19,736 bases of DNA from Archaeoglobaceae archaeon (GCA_025058955.1 JANXDV010000013.1:1-19736); one strand, 5' to 3'; shown: positions 1-7,062, numbered from the stretch's first letter. Notes: a model not told the origin generated them from the letters alone. Translations and numbers: made by a program.

Positions 1-336
1 TGTGATCGCTATTGAAGTCTTGTTCAAGTCCACTGGACTACCACCTGCGGTTTGTGTAACGTAGAAGTAGATCTGACCTACTTTACCATCAGAACCCGTT
101 GTCCCTCCTGCAGAACTTGTGCAGTTCAAATATATATACTGCCCATCAAGTGTGAGTGAGCTCGAAGCTTGCTTTACTCCAGTGTCAACCACTTGCTTCG
201 ACTTCTGTGTTGTATAGAAACCCGCGCCAAGCATTACGTAGCTGAAAACCGCTGCAACTACTACGAATGCTATCAGCACTATTGCCGCTTCCAAGCCGGT
301 AAATCCTTTTTCATTCCTTCTCAACCCACATCCCAT
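1..336 (-). CDS. arlB: Archaellin (archaeal flagellin), 5' part only
   Basis: Structural subunit of the archaellum filament. The visible 112 residues start with a class III (prepilin-like) signal peptide: MGCGLRRNEKG, then the mature start FTGLEAAIVLIAFVVVAAVF. This is the hallmark of archaellins, with cleavage by the ArlK/PibD peptidase expected after Gly11. The hydrophobic N-terminal helix continues through YVMLGAGFYTTQKSKQVV, also typical of the family. After about residue 60 the sequence becomes the variable beta-rich outer domain (SSLTLDG, GQIYFYVTQTAGG). The ATG at 334-336 is preceded by GGTGAGGTGAGA, a good ribosome binding site, and a TATA box lies about 45 nt further up. The gene runs off the left edge, so the C-terminus and other arl genes are not seen. 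A cysteine at position 3 of the leader is unusual. Family assignment is secure; which paralogue it is cannot be said. Confidence 0.92.
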   Translation of the reverse strand, partial: MGCGLRRNEKGFTGLEAAIVLIAFVVVAAVFSYVMLGAGFYTTQKSKQVVDTGVKQASSSLTLDGQYIYLNCTSSAGGTTGSDGKVGQIYFYVTQTAGGSPVDLNKTSIAIT

Positions 337-375
337 ATTCTCACCTCACCCTCCCAGCATTGGAGGCTTTGAAGG

Positions 376-387
376 TAAATATAAATA
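376..387 (-). promoter_or_regulatory. TATA box of the archaellin gene
   Basis: On the minus strand this reads TATTTATATTTA, preceded by the purine-rich GAAAAAC that could serve as BRE. It lies about 45 nt before the archaellin ATG, which would give a leader of roughly 20 nt containing the GGTGAGG ribosome binding site. Assigned from sequence and spacing only. Confidence 0.6.
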
Positions 388-401
388 GTTTTTCTTGTAT
401 A

Positions 402-448
402 TTGAAATTTCTTTTTTCTAAGTTGAAATTTTCTTTATGAAATTTCAA
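402..448. repeat. Three TGAAATTT repeats upstream of the archaellin promoter
   Basis: TGAAATTT occurs at 403-410, 424-431 and 438-445, the third ending as the self-complementary ATGAAATTTCAA. All three lie just upstream (archaellin sense) of the TATA box, where an activator or repressor would bind. The region is very AT-rich, so chance recurrence is possible. A regulatory role is inference. Confidence 0.35.
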
Positions 449-463
449 AAGTGCAACACTTTT
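447..463. repeat. Perfect 7-bp inverted repeat between archaellin and trmY
   Basis: The sequence AAAAGTG-CAA-CACTTTT has two perfect 7-nt arms around a 3-nt centre. It sits about 75 nt downstream of the trmY stop and about 60 nt upstream of the archaellin TATA box. It could be an operator for a dimeric helix-turn-helix protein or a weak hairpin at the 3' end of the trmY transcript. The rest of the 337-537 intergenic stretch holds no gene that can be supported. Confidence 0.4.
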
Positions 464-537
464 AAAATTGAAAGAGAGATCAAATTAAAATTTTTATCTC
501 GGAATGTGTAAAACCCAAGAAGCTCTGGATCTAAAAA

Positions 538-1128
538 TTAAAATATTTCCGCCCGATCAAGCTCATAATTTGCAATTGCAATGCACTGCTCAGCCATGAG
601 TGAGAATTTGGAAACACTAATTGTGCTCTTGATAAATCCGAGGATCAAGTCTTCTTCTCTTTTTTTAACCCCTAAGTGATCTCCAAGGATGAAGAGCGGA
701 TTTTTCATAGTTGTAACAACATCTCTTATGTCCTTCCCGTCTTCTCTCATATAGTAGATCTCATAGTTCTTCGAAAGCTCTATTAATAGCTCATTTAGAT
801 TTTTTCTTGCAACGAAGATCCCTGAATTCGTCTCAACCCAGTCTTTGCTGATCTTGAAGCCAACCGCTTTTCTTATGTGTCCAGCAACATTTCTTTCGTC
901 TGGTGACATCCTTCTAAGTTCATCACTCTTAATTCTCATAACCTTTGGTGGATCAGGCTCGCCAAGGAGCAATAAATAAACTTCAACACCTTTTCTTATT
1001 GAATGCGAAAGGAACAAAGCTTGAGAAATGCATCTGCAAAGAACATCTATCCTTCCAGCTCCAGGAAGATCGCTGAGATTGAAAGGCTCGGTAAATGCTT
1101 CGTTGCCAATAATAAGAAAGCCTCTCAT
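538..1128 (-). CDS. trmY: TrmY, tRNA (pseudouridine54-N1)-methyltransferase
   Basis: SAM-dependent SPOUT-class methyltransferase that makes N1-methylpseudouridine at position 54 in the T-loop of archaeal tRNAs. The 196-residue length is normal. Recognisable family blocks are the N-terminal MRGFLIIGNEAFTEPFNLSD, LPGAGRIDVLCRCISQALFL, the strand VEVYLLLLGEPDPPK, MSPDERN, and the SAM-binding knot region PLFILGDHLG near residue 150. The start ATG follows the stop codon of the upstream gene with no gap (TGA then ATG), with GAGGTGAA just ahead, so the two are probably translationally coupled. It is the last gene of the minus-strand block. High confidence from the family signature; T54 pseudouridine is supplied by a pseudouridine synthase not in this window. 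Confidence 0.93.
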   Translation of the reverse strand: MRGFLIIGNEAFTEPFNLSDLPGAGRIDVLCRCISQALFLSHSIRKGVEVYLLLLGEPDPPKVMRIKSDELRRMSPDERNVAGHIRKAVGFKISKDWVETNSGIFVARKNLNELLIELSKNYEIYYMREDGKDIRDVVTTMKNPLFILGDHLGVKKREEDLILGFIKSTISVSKFSLMAEQCIAIANYELDRAEIF

Positions 1129-1698
1129 TCAAAATTCACCTCTTAGCACTTTTAAAGCAAATTCCTTGTTGCGTGCAAGAGTGATGGCATAGTTGTCCCA
1201 AAATACGCAAGTGCCGAGCACAAGAACGTTGCCATTTAATGCCCCAAAGACACCTTTGCCAACCACAAACTCTTTTCCACCGCTAACCGAAGCAGAGCAT
1301 GGCATAACTACTTCAAGATCCCCACATTTTGCAATTGGAAACATCTCATCCCCAACGTTGTTCTCAGGATCCTTGATCAGATCGTAGTTGATCCTGAGCC
1401 CAAAGAGCTTTGCAACCCTATTAACGTTTTGCGAAACCTTATCGACATTCGAATAATATCCTGTAAGAACAATTTTTTTCCCCTCTTCAGCCCATCTCTT
1501 GATCTTTAAAACATCATTTCTTGTGAAATCGATCTCAGGGTAATTAAAAACGATCAGATCGTAATTTTCAAGCTTTTTAAAGCTCTTTTCCTCACTCATT
1601 TCAATACCCTCCTTCTCAGCAAGCCTTGTGAGCTTTGAAAAGTAATAATAATCGCCAATGCTGAATTCTCCCCTACTTGCGCTCCAGACAACTCGCAT
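1129..1698 (-). CDS. GATase/DUF4350-like protein of unknown function
   Basis: 189 residues, no signal peptide and no membrane segment. The start (RVVWSASRGEFSIGDYYYFS) and the middle (YDLIVFNYPEIDF, EEGKKIVLTGYYSN) have the alternating strand/helix pattern of class I glutamine-amidotransferase-like or DUF4350/IFT52-like domains, in which a region near the N-terminus and a flexible-loop strand form a ligand pocket. Related euryarchaeal proteins keep the SxGEFSIGDYYYFS block. No catalytic Cys-His pair can be placed: the cysteines near LVLGTCVFWDN and VVMPCSASVSGG are not in a nucleophile-elbow context. The ATG has AGGAC upstream. It abuts trmY and follows lysA by 54 nt, so it likely belongs to the same transcript. 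Its role is not known; the fold call is moderate and the gene itself is certain. Confidence 0.72.
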   Translation of the reverse strand: MRVVWSASRGEFSIGDYYYFSKLTRLAEKEGIEMSEEKSFKKLENYDLIVFNYPEIDFTRNDVLKIKRWAEEGKKIVLTGYYSNVDKVSQNVNRVAKLFGLRINYDLIKDPENNVGDEMFPIAKCGDLEVVMPCSASVSGGKEFVVGKGVFGALNGNVLVLGTCVFWDNYAITLARNKEFALKVLRGEF

Positions 1699-1752
1699 GT
1701 CCTAAGTTTCTTCAAAGCAAAAAAGCATTTCCAATGCTCCTATAATGTAGAC

Positions 1753-3006
1753 TTAGATCCACTCAGGAATTCTTTGTTTTGCTAAAAGATCAGCAAGTGT
1801 CTCCCTTTCTCTTATTAAGGCTGTTTTGCTTCCACTAACAAGCACCTCTGCACATCTTGCCCTTCCATTATACTGACTGCTCATAACAAATCCATAAGCT
1901 CCAGTGTCAAGGATTGCTATCAAATCTCCTTTCTCTACTTTCGGGAGCATTCGATCTTTTGCCAAAATATCCCCGCTCTCACAAATTGGTCCTACAATCG
2001 TGTAAAGCTCCTCCTCTTTGCCCTCTTTGTTTGCAACAACCACGCGATGATAGGAACCATACATTGCTGGTCGAATGAGCAAATTAAAGCCTGCATCAAC
2101 TGCGACAAAATTCTTATAGCCTTTCTTGACCGCATTTACCTTAGTAAGAAGGATCGTTGTATTTCCAACCACGCTTCTTCCTGGCTCAAGCCATAACTTT
2201 GGTTCAGCTTTAAGATTTGAAAGCAACTCCTCGTAAGCGGGAAACAAAGCCTTTGAGAGATCTTCTGGGCTTGGAGCACCCTTGCCTTCATAATCAATTC
2301 CAAGACCACCGCCGAGATCGATGAAATCCAGCTGAATTCCCATTTTCTCGATCTCTGCAACAATTTTGCCGATCTTCTGCATAGCCAAGACAAAAGGAGA
2401 AGGATCGAGAATTTGGCTTCCAATGTGACAGTGGATCCCAACTGGAACAACTTTCTTCATTTTCAAAGCCATTTCATATGCCTTTAAAGCCTGCTCTTCT
2501 GGAATACCAAATTTGGACTCTTTTAGCCCAGTAGCGATCTTTGGGTGAGTCCTTGGATCTATATCCGGATTTATGCGAAAAGCGATCTCTATCTTCTTTC
2601 CTTCTTTTTCTGCGATGCTCTCTATTGTCCTAAGTTCGTCAAAGCTGTCTACGCTGAACTTAACACCTGCTCTAATCCCCATCTCAATTTCAGCATCGGT
2701 TTTTGAATTTCCGTTGAAAAGTATTTTATCCCTTTCAAAACCAGCTAAAAGGGACAAATAAAGCTCTCCATCACTAAAAACATCAGCTCCAAATCCATTA
2801 GAGGCTATTATCTTCATTATTGTAAGATTGTTGTTCGCTTTCACCGCATAAAGTTTCTCCGCATTAGGAAATGCCTTCTTGTAAGCTTCTACGTTCTTCT
2901 CAAGCTGTAACTTTGAGGTTACGTAAACAGGAGTTCCATATTTTTCTGCAATATCAACTGTAGAAACATCTTCAACAAAAAGAATTCCATTTCTACGGGA
3001 GAGCAT
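1753..3006 (-). CDS. lysA: Diaminopimelate decarboxylase
   Basis: PLP enzyme that decarboxylates meso-diaminopimelate to L-lysine, the last step of the DAP pathway. The 417-residue length fits the family. An alanine-racemase-type TIM barrel carries the PLP lysine in KLYAVKANNN (Lys56), the barrel strand GIHCHIGSQI, the phosphate-binding loop DLGGGLGIDYEG, and EPGRSVVGN. The C-terminal beta domain has the conserved CESGD block, which supplies the cysteine of the dimer active site, and the GAYGFVMSSQYNGRARCAEV block. It begins 2 nt after the S15 stop codon, so it probably depends on the rpsO transcript. No defect is visible. Arginine decarboxylases of the same fold are much longer, so the lysA call is secure. 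Confidence 0.95.
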   Translation of the reverse strand: MLSRRNGILFVEDVSTVDIAEKYGTPVYVTSKLQLEKNVEAYKKAFPNAEKLYAVKANNNLTIMKIIASNGFGADVFSDGELYLSLLAGFERDKILFNGNSKTDAEIEMGIRAGVKFSVDSFDELRTIESIAEKEGKKIEIAFRINPDIDPRTHPKIATGLKESKFGIPEEQALKAYEMALKMKKVVPVGIHCHIGSQILDPSPFVLAMQKIGKIVAEIEKMGIQLDFIDLGGGLGIDYEGKGAPSPEDLSKALFPAYEELLSNLKAEPKLWLEPGRSVVGNTTILLTKVNAVKKGYKNFVAVDAGFNLLIRPAMYGSYHRVVVANKEGKEEELYTIVGPICESGDILAKDRMLPKVEKGDLIAILDTGAYGFVMSSQYNGRARCAEVLVSGSKTALIRERETLADLLAKQRIPEWI

Positions 3007-3008
3007 AA

Positions 3009-3464
3009 TTAAGACAGCTCTACGCGTAGCTTTTCAGGATCGTATGACCAATCTGCTGGGAGTATTCCTCTCTCTTTGTAGTAGCTTGAAAGTCTCCAGA
3101 TCTTTGCCTCGATCAACTGCAAACCCCTTCTGTTGTGTAGATCTTTCTTATGAACCTCCAAATGCCTTCTAAGTTTTAAAGCCTTTCTTATGAGAGACTT
3201 TAAGTCTTCAGGATACTTAATTGATATGCCATTCTCTTTCAAAACATCCAAAAGTCTTTTTCCTGTGATCTGCCTAACCGAGGGGATTCCATATCTATCT
3301 CTTAGAACCATTCCAATCTTTGAGGGTTCAAGACCTTCATTGTATAACTCCAAAATTTTCTTTTCTACCTCCTCCTTAGACATCTCTACCCATTCAGGCG
3401 GAGAAGTTCTGTAAACTCTTTTAGATCCAGATCTCCCTCTTCTGCTCTTGTGCATTCTTGCCAT
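3009..3464 (-). CDS. rps15: 30S ribosomal protein S15 (eukaryotic S13 type)
   Basis: Small-subunit protein that binds the central domain of 16S rRNA. At 151 residues it has the long archaeal/eukaryotic form. The basic N-terminal extension ARMHKSRRGRSGSKRVYRTS is followed by PPEW, typical for archaea. A helical domain with PSKIGMVLRDRYGIPSVRQI comes next, and then the S15 core LRRHLEVHKKDLHNRRGLQL and RRLSSYYKERG-like C-terminus. The ATG is preceded by GAGGTGTCACC, one of the best Shine-Dalgarno sequences in the window. The gene starts 46 nt after mptD; the TTTTAAAT near 3497 might give it its own promoter but lies a little close. lysA follows with a 2-nt gap. Confidence 0.97.
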   Translation of the reverse strand: MARMHKSRRGRSGSKRVYRTSPPEWVEMSKEEVEKKILELYNEGLEPSKIGMVLRDRYGIPSVRQITGKRLLDVLKENGISIKYPEDLKSLIRKALKLRRHLEVHKKDLHNRRGLQLIEAKIWRLSSYYKERGILPADWSYDPEKLRVELS

Positions 3465-3510
3465 GGTGACACCTCAAAACAAAACCATTTCATGGAATTT
3501 AAAACTTTCT

Positions 3511-3843
3511 TCATAAAAGCTTCATCAGCGGATATCGAAGTTTTTCATCCCACTCGAGCACCGCTTCAACTCTTTCACCTTCAAATTCAACAACAACTCT
3601 TGCTCTTATCATCTCTGGTGAAAGAGAAGTGTATCCAAAAGCTGAAAAGCCTTTTAGCTTTTCTCTATCTATCCTAACTTCAGCAGAAACTACATATGGC
3701 TGGAGCTTTACACAACTCTCAATAGCTTTTTCGAGGATCTCAGCATTCTTTTCCGAGACTGGAGCTCCTATGAACTGATGAAATAAAGCTCCAAGCTTTA
3801 TTCCAGCTTCAAAACTTGCAATAACCTTTTTTTCCTTTTCCAT
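3511..3843 (-). CDS. mptD: MptD-type 7,8-dihydroneopterin aldolase
   Basis: Likely cleaves 7,8-dihydroneopterin to 6-hydroxymethyl-7,8-dihydropterin and glycolaldehyde in tetrahydromethanopterin biosynthesis. The 110-residue length suits the archaeal MptD (formerly DUF372) family, which is unrelated in fold to bacterial FolB. The block FEAGIKLGALFHQFIGAPVS, then EKAIESCVKLQPYV, FGYTSLSPEM and the C-terminal YPLMKLL, match my memory of that family. The start overlaps the end of the archaetidylserine synthase gene by 46 nt. GGTGGGATT just before the ATG supports this start, and no later Met precedes the conserved block. A KEOPS Pcc1-like assignment was considered because such genes often lie beside S15, but the motifs fit MptD better. 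Confidence 0.78.
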   Translation of the reverse strand: MEKEKKVIASFEAGIKLGALFHQFIGAPVSEKNAEILEKAIESCVKLQPYVVSAEVRIDREKLKGFSAFGYTSLSPEMIRARVVVEFEGERVEAVLEWDEKLRYPLMKLL

Positions 3844-4442
3844 AATCCCACCAAAGGATAGAGTGTATAAAGAATGGCTGAAAAGAGGAGTAAATAGCAG
3901 AATTCTAAGTAAAAGATCGAAAGTAAGATAAAAATCGCTGGAAATACGAGAATGAACCCTCTAATTCTTGGATATTTCAGGTCTGAAACCATTAAGATTG
4001 AAAGAATGACCAAAGCGATTGCGATGATTTCAGTAGGTTGTTCGAGTCTTAGAAGTGAAGTTAATATAATAGCACTGATACTCGTTGGAACTCCAAGAAA
4101 CCCTTCTGCGTTCAGAACATTGAATCTTGCCAATCTTAGTATTGAAAAGGCTAAAAAAAGAGATACAAATGCGAAAAGATAGATTTTAAATATAATTATT
4201 GCTACAGCGGGAAAAACTGCAAATGAAATAGAGTCAGCAAGTGAGTCGAGCTCTTTTCCGATCTTACTTTTTTCCGTCTTCGAGGCTACCCATCCGTCAA
4301 GTCCATCTGCGATCAGTGCGAGGTAAAAGAAAGTAAAGCTTTTTTCAATGTCCTGAATAGCATATGTAATTGCTGAAAAGCCGAAAAGAGCATTGAGAAT
4401 GCTAAGAGAGTCCGCAAGACTAACTTCTCTGAAGATCTTCAT
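3798..4442 (-). CDS. pssA: Archaetidylserine synthase (CDP-alcohol phosphatidyltransferase)
   Basis: Membrane enzyme that transfers serine onto CDP-archaeol to give archaetidylserine. 214 residues with about six to eight hydrophobic segments. The CDP-alcohol phosphatidyltransferase signature is ADGLDGWVAS followed by KIGKELDSLAD: metal-binding Asp46, Asp49, Asp66 and Asp70 are all present, and ELDSLAD is typical of the PssA subgroup. The usual Arg after Ala in the signature is Ser54 here, and the spacer to Gly62 is one residue shorter than in many members. The gene overlaps the decarboxylase upstream by 23 nt and mptD downstream by 46 nt, pointing to one operon. The decarboxylase next door supports serine rather than inositol or glycerol phosphate as substrate. 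Confidence 0.9.
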   Translation of the reverse strand: MKIFREVSLADSLSILNALFGFSAITYAIQDIEKSFTFFYLALIADGLDGWVASKTEKSKIGKELDSLADSISFAVFPAVAIIIFKIYLFAFVSLFLAFSILRLARFNVLNAEGFLGVPTSISAIILTSLLRLEQPTEIIAIALVILSILMVSDLKYPRIRGFILVFPAIFILLSIFYLEFCYLLLFSAILYTLYPLVGLWKRKKRLLQVLKLE

Positions 4443-5007
4443 TTCTCATCGCCACTTTCTCTCCCGCTTTAACCTTATCTCCTGCTTTCTTGACAAAACT
4501 GTAACCCTCAGGCACTTCGAGCACAACTCGAGAACCAAATCTGATCATTCCGATCTTCTCTCCTCTCTTCACCTTCTGCCCTTCTTCCACATAACAGACT
4601 ATTCTTCTCGCAAATATTCCTGCGATTTGGATAACTTTGAATATTCCATCCTCAGTCTCTATGAGTATTTCGTTCATTCTCGGATCCTTTATTCTTCTAA
4701 AAGCTGGCAAAGCTTTTCCTTCTCTGAATTCAGTCTTTAGAACCTTTCCAGTGACTGGTGCCCGATTCACATGGCAATCAAATGGGCTCATGAAAATTTC
4801 AAGTCTTCTGTCTGATATATAGTCAATTCTTCCGTCCGCTGGAGAAACTACTCCTTCATCGATCTTTCGATCTGGATCTCTAAAAAAGTATGCTGTGAAT
4901 AGAGCAAATAGAAGTAAAATTAACGCCAAGGGAGTAAAGATAAAGTAAAATAGCAGTGATAGAATCAGAAGTAGGCACAATATTTTCAAACCGCTTCTTT
5001 CAATCAC
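4420..5007 (-). CDS. psd: Archaetidylserine decarboxylase proenzyme
   Basis: Pyruvoyl enzyme converting archaetidylserine to archaetidylethanolamine. 195 residues. It has two N-terminal membrane segments (about residues 8-22 and 25-40), then FFRDPDR, VSPADGRIDYI, the catalytic region MSPFDCHVNRAPV (His79), and the self-cleavage motif FGSR with Gly158-Ser159. Cleavage there would give a short alpha chain whose N-terminal serine becomes the pyruvoyl group. The short size and FGS variant instead of LGST match the archaeal/small bacterial Psd subtype. It overlaps the archaeosortase gene upstream by 8 nt and pssA downstream by 23 nt. Product assignment is strong; use of an archaeol lipid is inferred from the organism. 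Confidence 0.93.
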   Translation of the reverse strand: MIERSGLKILCLLLILSLLFYFIFTPLALILLLFALFTAYFFRDPDRKIDEGVVSPADGRIDYISDRRLEIFMSPFDCHVNRAPVTGKVLKTEFREGKALPAFRRIKDPRMNEILIETEDGIFKVIQIAGIFARRIVCYVEEGQKVKRGEKIGMIRFGSRVVLEVPEGYSFVKKAGDKVKAGEKVAMRNEDLQRS

Positions 5008-5755
5008 CTCTAATCCCCCTTACTATTTCTTCCTTCAGAGAATAAATGAGTTCCGTAAGTTCAGGCAGAATTCGGAAGACCGCATAAGCTATCGCTATGA
5101 GAGCGAGGAAAGAAAGGAGCTTGGCAATTACATGATGTGCTATGTAAAAACTGTTCTCTCCAAAGATCGAGTATGCAAAGCTCACAATGACGAAAACATT
5201 TCTGAAAAGATTTAGAAAATAGATCACTGGGACAGAGATCAGAAAAGCCTTCAATTTCCTTTTTAGATCTGCATTTATTCCAAGAGTAGCTCCAGAGAAT
5301 AGAGCCATGCTTTCAATTGCGGTGCAGGCGAGTATTATTTCGACAGAGCTATTCCCAAGCTTTATAACCGCTCCGTAAGAATTCATCTGATAACCAAGCA
5401 TGTTTCCGAGAATAGAGGAGAGATAAGCGGTTAAATCGATGAGTGCTGAGTTAAATAGTGGTATGAAAACGAAGGGGAAATAGATCGCACAAGCTAAAGC
5501 TGAAAAGGCGGTTACCTCTAAAAAAGTCCTCGAATTTCGAGATAATATCGCTTTTGCCATTAGAAGGAAAAATATTGCTCCAAGACTAAAGATCAGGACA
5601 TTTACATAGTCTTTGCCACTAAGAAATTCCAATGCTTTTATTAGGCATGCAAGGGCGAATAAACTCCAAGAAAAAGCTCCAATAACTGATCTTTTACTGA
5701 AAACGTAGATCACCATTGGAATTATGCTAAGTGAAGCTATGATCTCTGATAACAT
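5000..5755 (-). CDS. artA: Archaeosortase-like membrane cysteine transpeptidase
   Basis: Multi-pass membrane enzyme of the exosortase/archaeosortase family. In characterised cases these remove a C-terminal PGF-CTERM-type tail and help attach surface proteins to membrane lipid. 251 residues with about eight hydrophobic helices. The signature is ILACTAIESMALFSG, with the catalytic Cys144, followed by LNLFRNVFVI with Arg185 and a later YIAHHVIAKL. The third active-site residue is Arg in Haloferax ArtA; here His207/208 lies where it would be expected, so the subclass is uncertain. The first ATG is 26 nt from a TATA-like element, so the message is likely leaderless. The gene heads an operon with psd and pssA, the same pair genetically linked to ArtA function in haloarchaea. 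No sorting-signal substrate is in the window. Confidence 0.85.
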   Translation of the reverse strand: MLSEIIASLSIIPMVIYVFSKRSVIGAFSWSLFALACLIKALEFLSGKDYVNVLIFSLGAIFFLLMAKAILSRNSRTFLEVTAFSALACAIYFPFVFIPLFNSALIDLTAYLSSILGNMLGYQMNSYGAVIKLGNSSVEIILACTAIESMALFSGATLGINADLKRKLKAFLISVPVIYFLNLFRNVFVIVSFAYSIFGENSFYIAHHVIAKLLSFLALIAIAYAVFRILPELTELIYSLKEEIVRGIRGD

Positions 5756-5776
5756 AGGAATGCTTCCTTTATTTGG

Positions 5777-5786
5777 ATTTTTTAAG
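5777..5786 (-). promoter_or_regulatory. TATA-like element of the artA operon
   Basis: On the minus strand CTTAAAAAAT, centred 26 nt before the artA ATG, with AAGCTTA/GCAAAG ahead as a possible BRE. The spacing predicts a transcript starting at or next to the start codon. Confidence 0.5.
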
Positions 5787-5797
5787 CTTTGCCAAAA

Positions 5798-5808
5798 ATT
5801 TTAAAAAT
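5798..5808 (+). promoter_or_regulatory. TATA box of the AAA ATPase operon
   Basis: ATTTTAAAAAT, preceded by GCCAAAA, is centred about 27 nt before the ATG at 5830. This favours that ATG over the in-frame TTG at 5773, which lies upstream of the promoter. The two divergent starts (5755 and 5830) are 75 nt apart and have separate TATA elements. Confidence 0.55.
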
Positions 5809-5829
5809 CGTGAATCCCGATTGATAGGG

Positions 5830-7062
5830 ATGGAAAACACAAAGCTCGTGGAACTCTTGTTAACCGCAGAAGTCTTCAACCGATATGAGATCCTGAATGA
5901 AAGCGATATACCCAGAGATATTAGGAAGGCTCTATACAGTAAAGGAGCACTGAAGAGACCTCTTGTTGTGAAAGAAGATAACGTTGTTCGATATGCAGGT
6001 AAAAGCTCAAACGAGTTACCATTTATTGATTTCAATCCAATGACAAGGCAATTCAAGATCACTTCTTTTGAGCTCGCTACCAAATGGCTTGCAACAAAGG
6101 GATTGGAGCTTATAAAGCGCAATCCTGTGCTTGCTTACTACTACGAGAACTTTGACTCCCTGGATGTTTCCTACGAAGATGCCAAGAAAGTAAATTTGCC
6201 TGCGCATGGAGACAAAGAATGGCTATCGAACGTTATTGCTGAGCTTAGCAAAAATGAGGAAACGAAGGAGATGCTCGAGCTCGTAAGAATTTTCTCCCCT
6301 GAGGAGATCAATGTGGATTTTGACTCAATAGCACTGAATGAAGAGCAAATGGAGGAAGTTAGAAAGATCGAGCTTGCTTTGAGTGAGAAGGATTATCTGA
6401 GAAAGATCGGACTCGTGGATATAGGAAAACTCCTCTTCATAGGTCCTCCAGGCACAGGAAAGACTACAACCGCAAGAGCTTTGAGTAAGAAACTTTACTT
6501 ACCTTTGCTTGAAGTCAAGCTTTCGATGATCACAAGCCAGTATTTAGGAGAAACATCCAAGAACATTGAGAAGGTATTTGAAATTGCAAAGAAACTCAGT
6601 CCTTGTATTCTTTTCATAGATGAATTTGACTACGTTGCCAAAATGAGAACGAGCGATGAGCATGCTGCAATAAAAAGGGCTGTTAACACTTTGCTTAAGG
6701 CAATTGATGACATAAATCTCGTTAACGATGGTGTTTTGCTCATAGCTGCAACAAATCACCCCTCAATTCTCGACTTAGCGGTATGGAGACGATTTGACAA
6801 AGTGCTTGAATTTCCAGAGCCAGAAGAGAAAATAAGAAGAAAGATCTTCGAGATCTTTCTCGAGAAAATCGAGGGTGATTTTAACATAGAAGAACTTGTA
6901 AAAGAGACAAAAAGTTTCACTGGAGCGGATATAAAGCTTGTTGTAAGAGAAGCTGTGCTTAAAGCTCTACTTAACGGACGAAAGAGCATAAATCAGAGTG
7001 ATTTGCTCTCTGCGATTGTAGAAATAAAGAACAGATTCAAAATAAGAACACAAGAAGCATGA
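5830..7062 (+). CDS. AAA-family ATPase of unknown substrate
   Basis: 410-residue soluble protein. The first 170 residues form an unrecognised N-terminal domain (ENTKLVELLLTAEVFNRYE through a YYYENFDSLDVSYED stretch), which probably gives substrate or partner specificity. The AAA module follows: Walker A GPPGTGKTTTARAL (from residue 205), Walker B CILFIDEFDYVAK (from 259), sensor-1 AATNHP, and arginines in VWRRFDKVLEFP suitable for inter-subunit contact. The C-terminal helical lid contains the AAA-typical SFTGADIKLVVREAVLKAL. There is only one AAA domain and no membrane segment or protease domain, so it is not Lon or FtsH; it resembles single-domain archaeal AAA proteins near the Cdc48/PAN branch. 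The start was moved from TTG 5773 to ATG 5830 on promoter position. It overlaps the next gene by 4 nt (ATGA). Confidence 0.85.
   Translation: MENTKLVELLLTAEVFNRYEILNESDIPRDIRKALYSKGALKRPLVVKEDNVVRYAGKSSNELPFIDFNPMTRQFKITSFELATKWLATKGLELIKRNPVLAYYYENFDSLDVSYEDAKKVNLPAHGDKEWLSNVIAELSKNEETKEMLELVRIFSPEEINVDFDSIALNEEQMEEVRKIELALSEKDYLRKIGLVDIGKLLFIGPPGTGKTTTARALSKKLYLPLLEVKLSMITSQYLGETSKNIEKVFEIAKKLSPCILFIDEFDYVAKMRTSDEHAAIKRAVNTLLKAIDDINLVNDGVLLIAATNHPSILDLAVWRRFDKVLEFPEPEEKIRRKIFEIFLEKIEGDFNIEELVKETKSFTGADIKLVVREAVLKALLNGRKSINQSDLLSAIVEIKNRFKIRTQEA

Noticed and set aside
169..372. Plus-strand 67-residue open frame at the left end
   Set aside because: It is antisense to the archaellin gene and its composition is irregular; the minus-strand archaellin explains the sequence.
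2136..2450. Minus-strand 104-residue open frame
   Set aside because: It lies wholly inside lysA in another frame and resembles no family; a shadow frame.
3511..3843. KEOPS Pcc1 subunit for the gene beside S15
   Set aside because: Gene order suggested it, but GIKLGALFHQFIGAPVS and the YPLM ending match MptD better than Pcc1.
5773..5829. TTG-initiated extension of the AAA ATPase
   Set aside because: The extension crosses the TATA element at 5798-5808 and encodes a low-complexity basic stretch; ATG 5830 fits promoter spacing.
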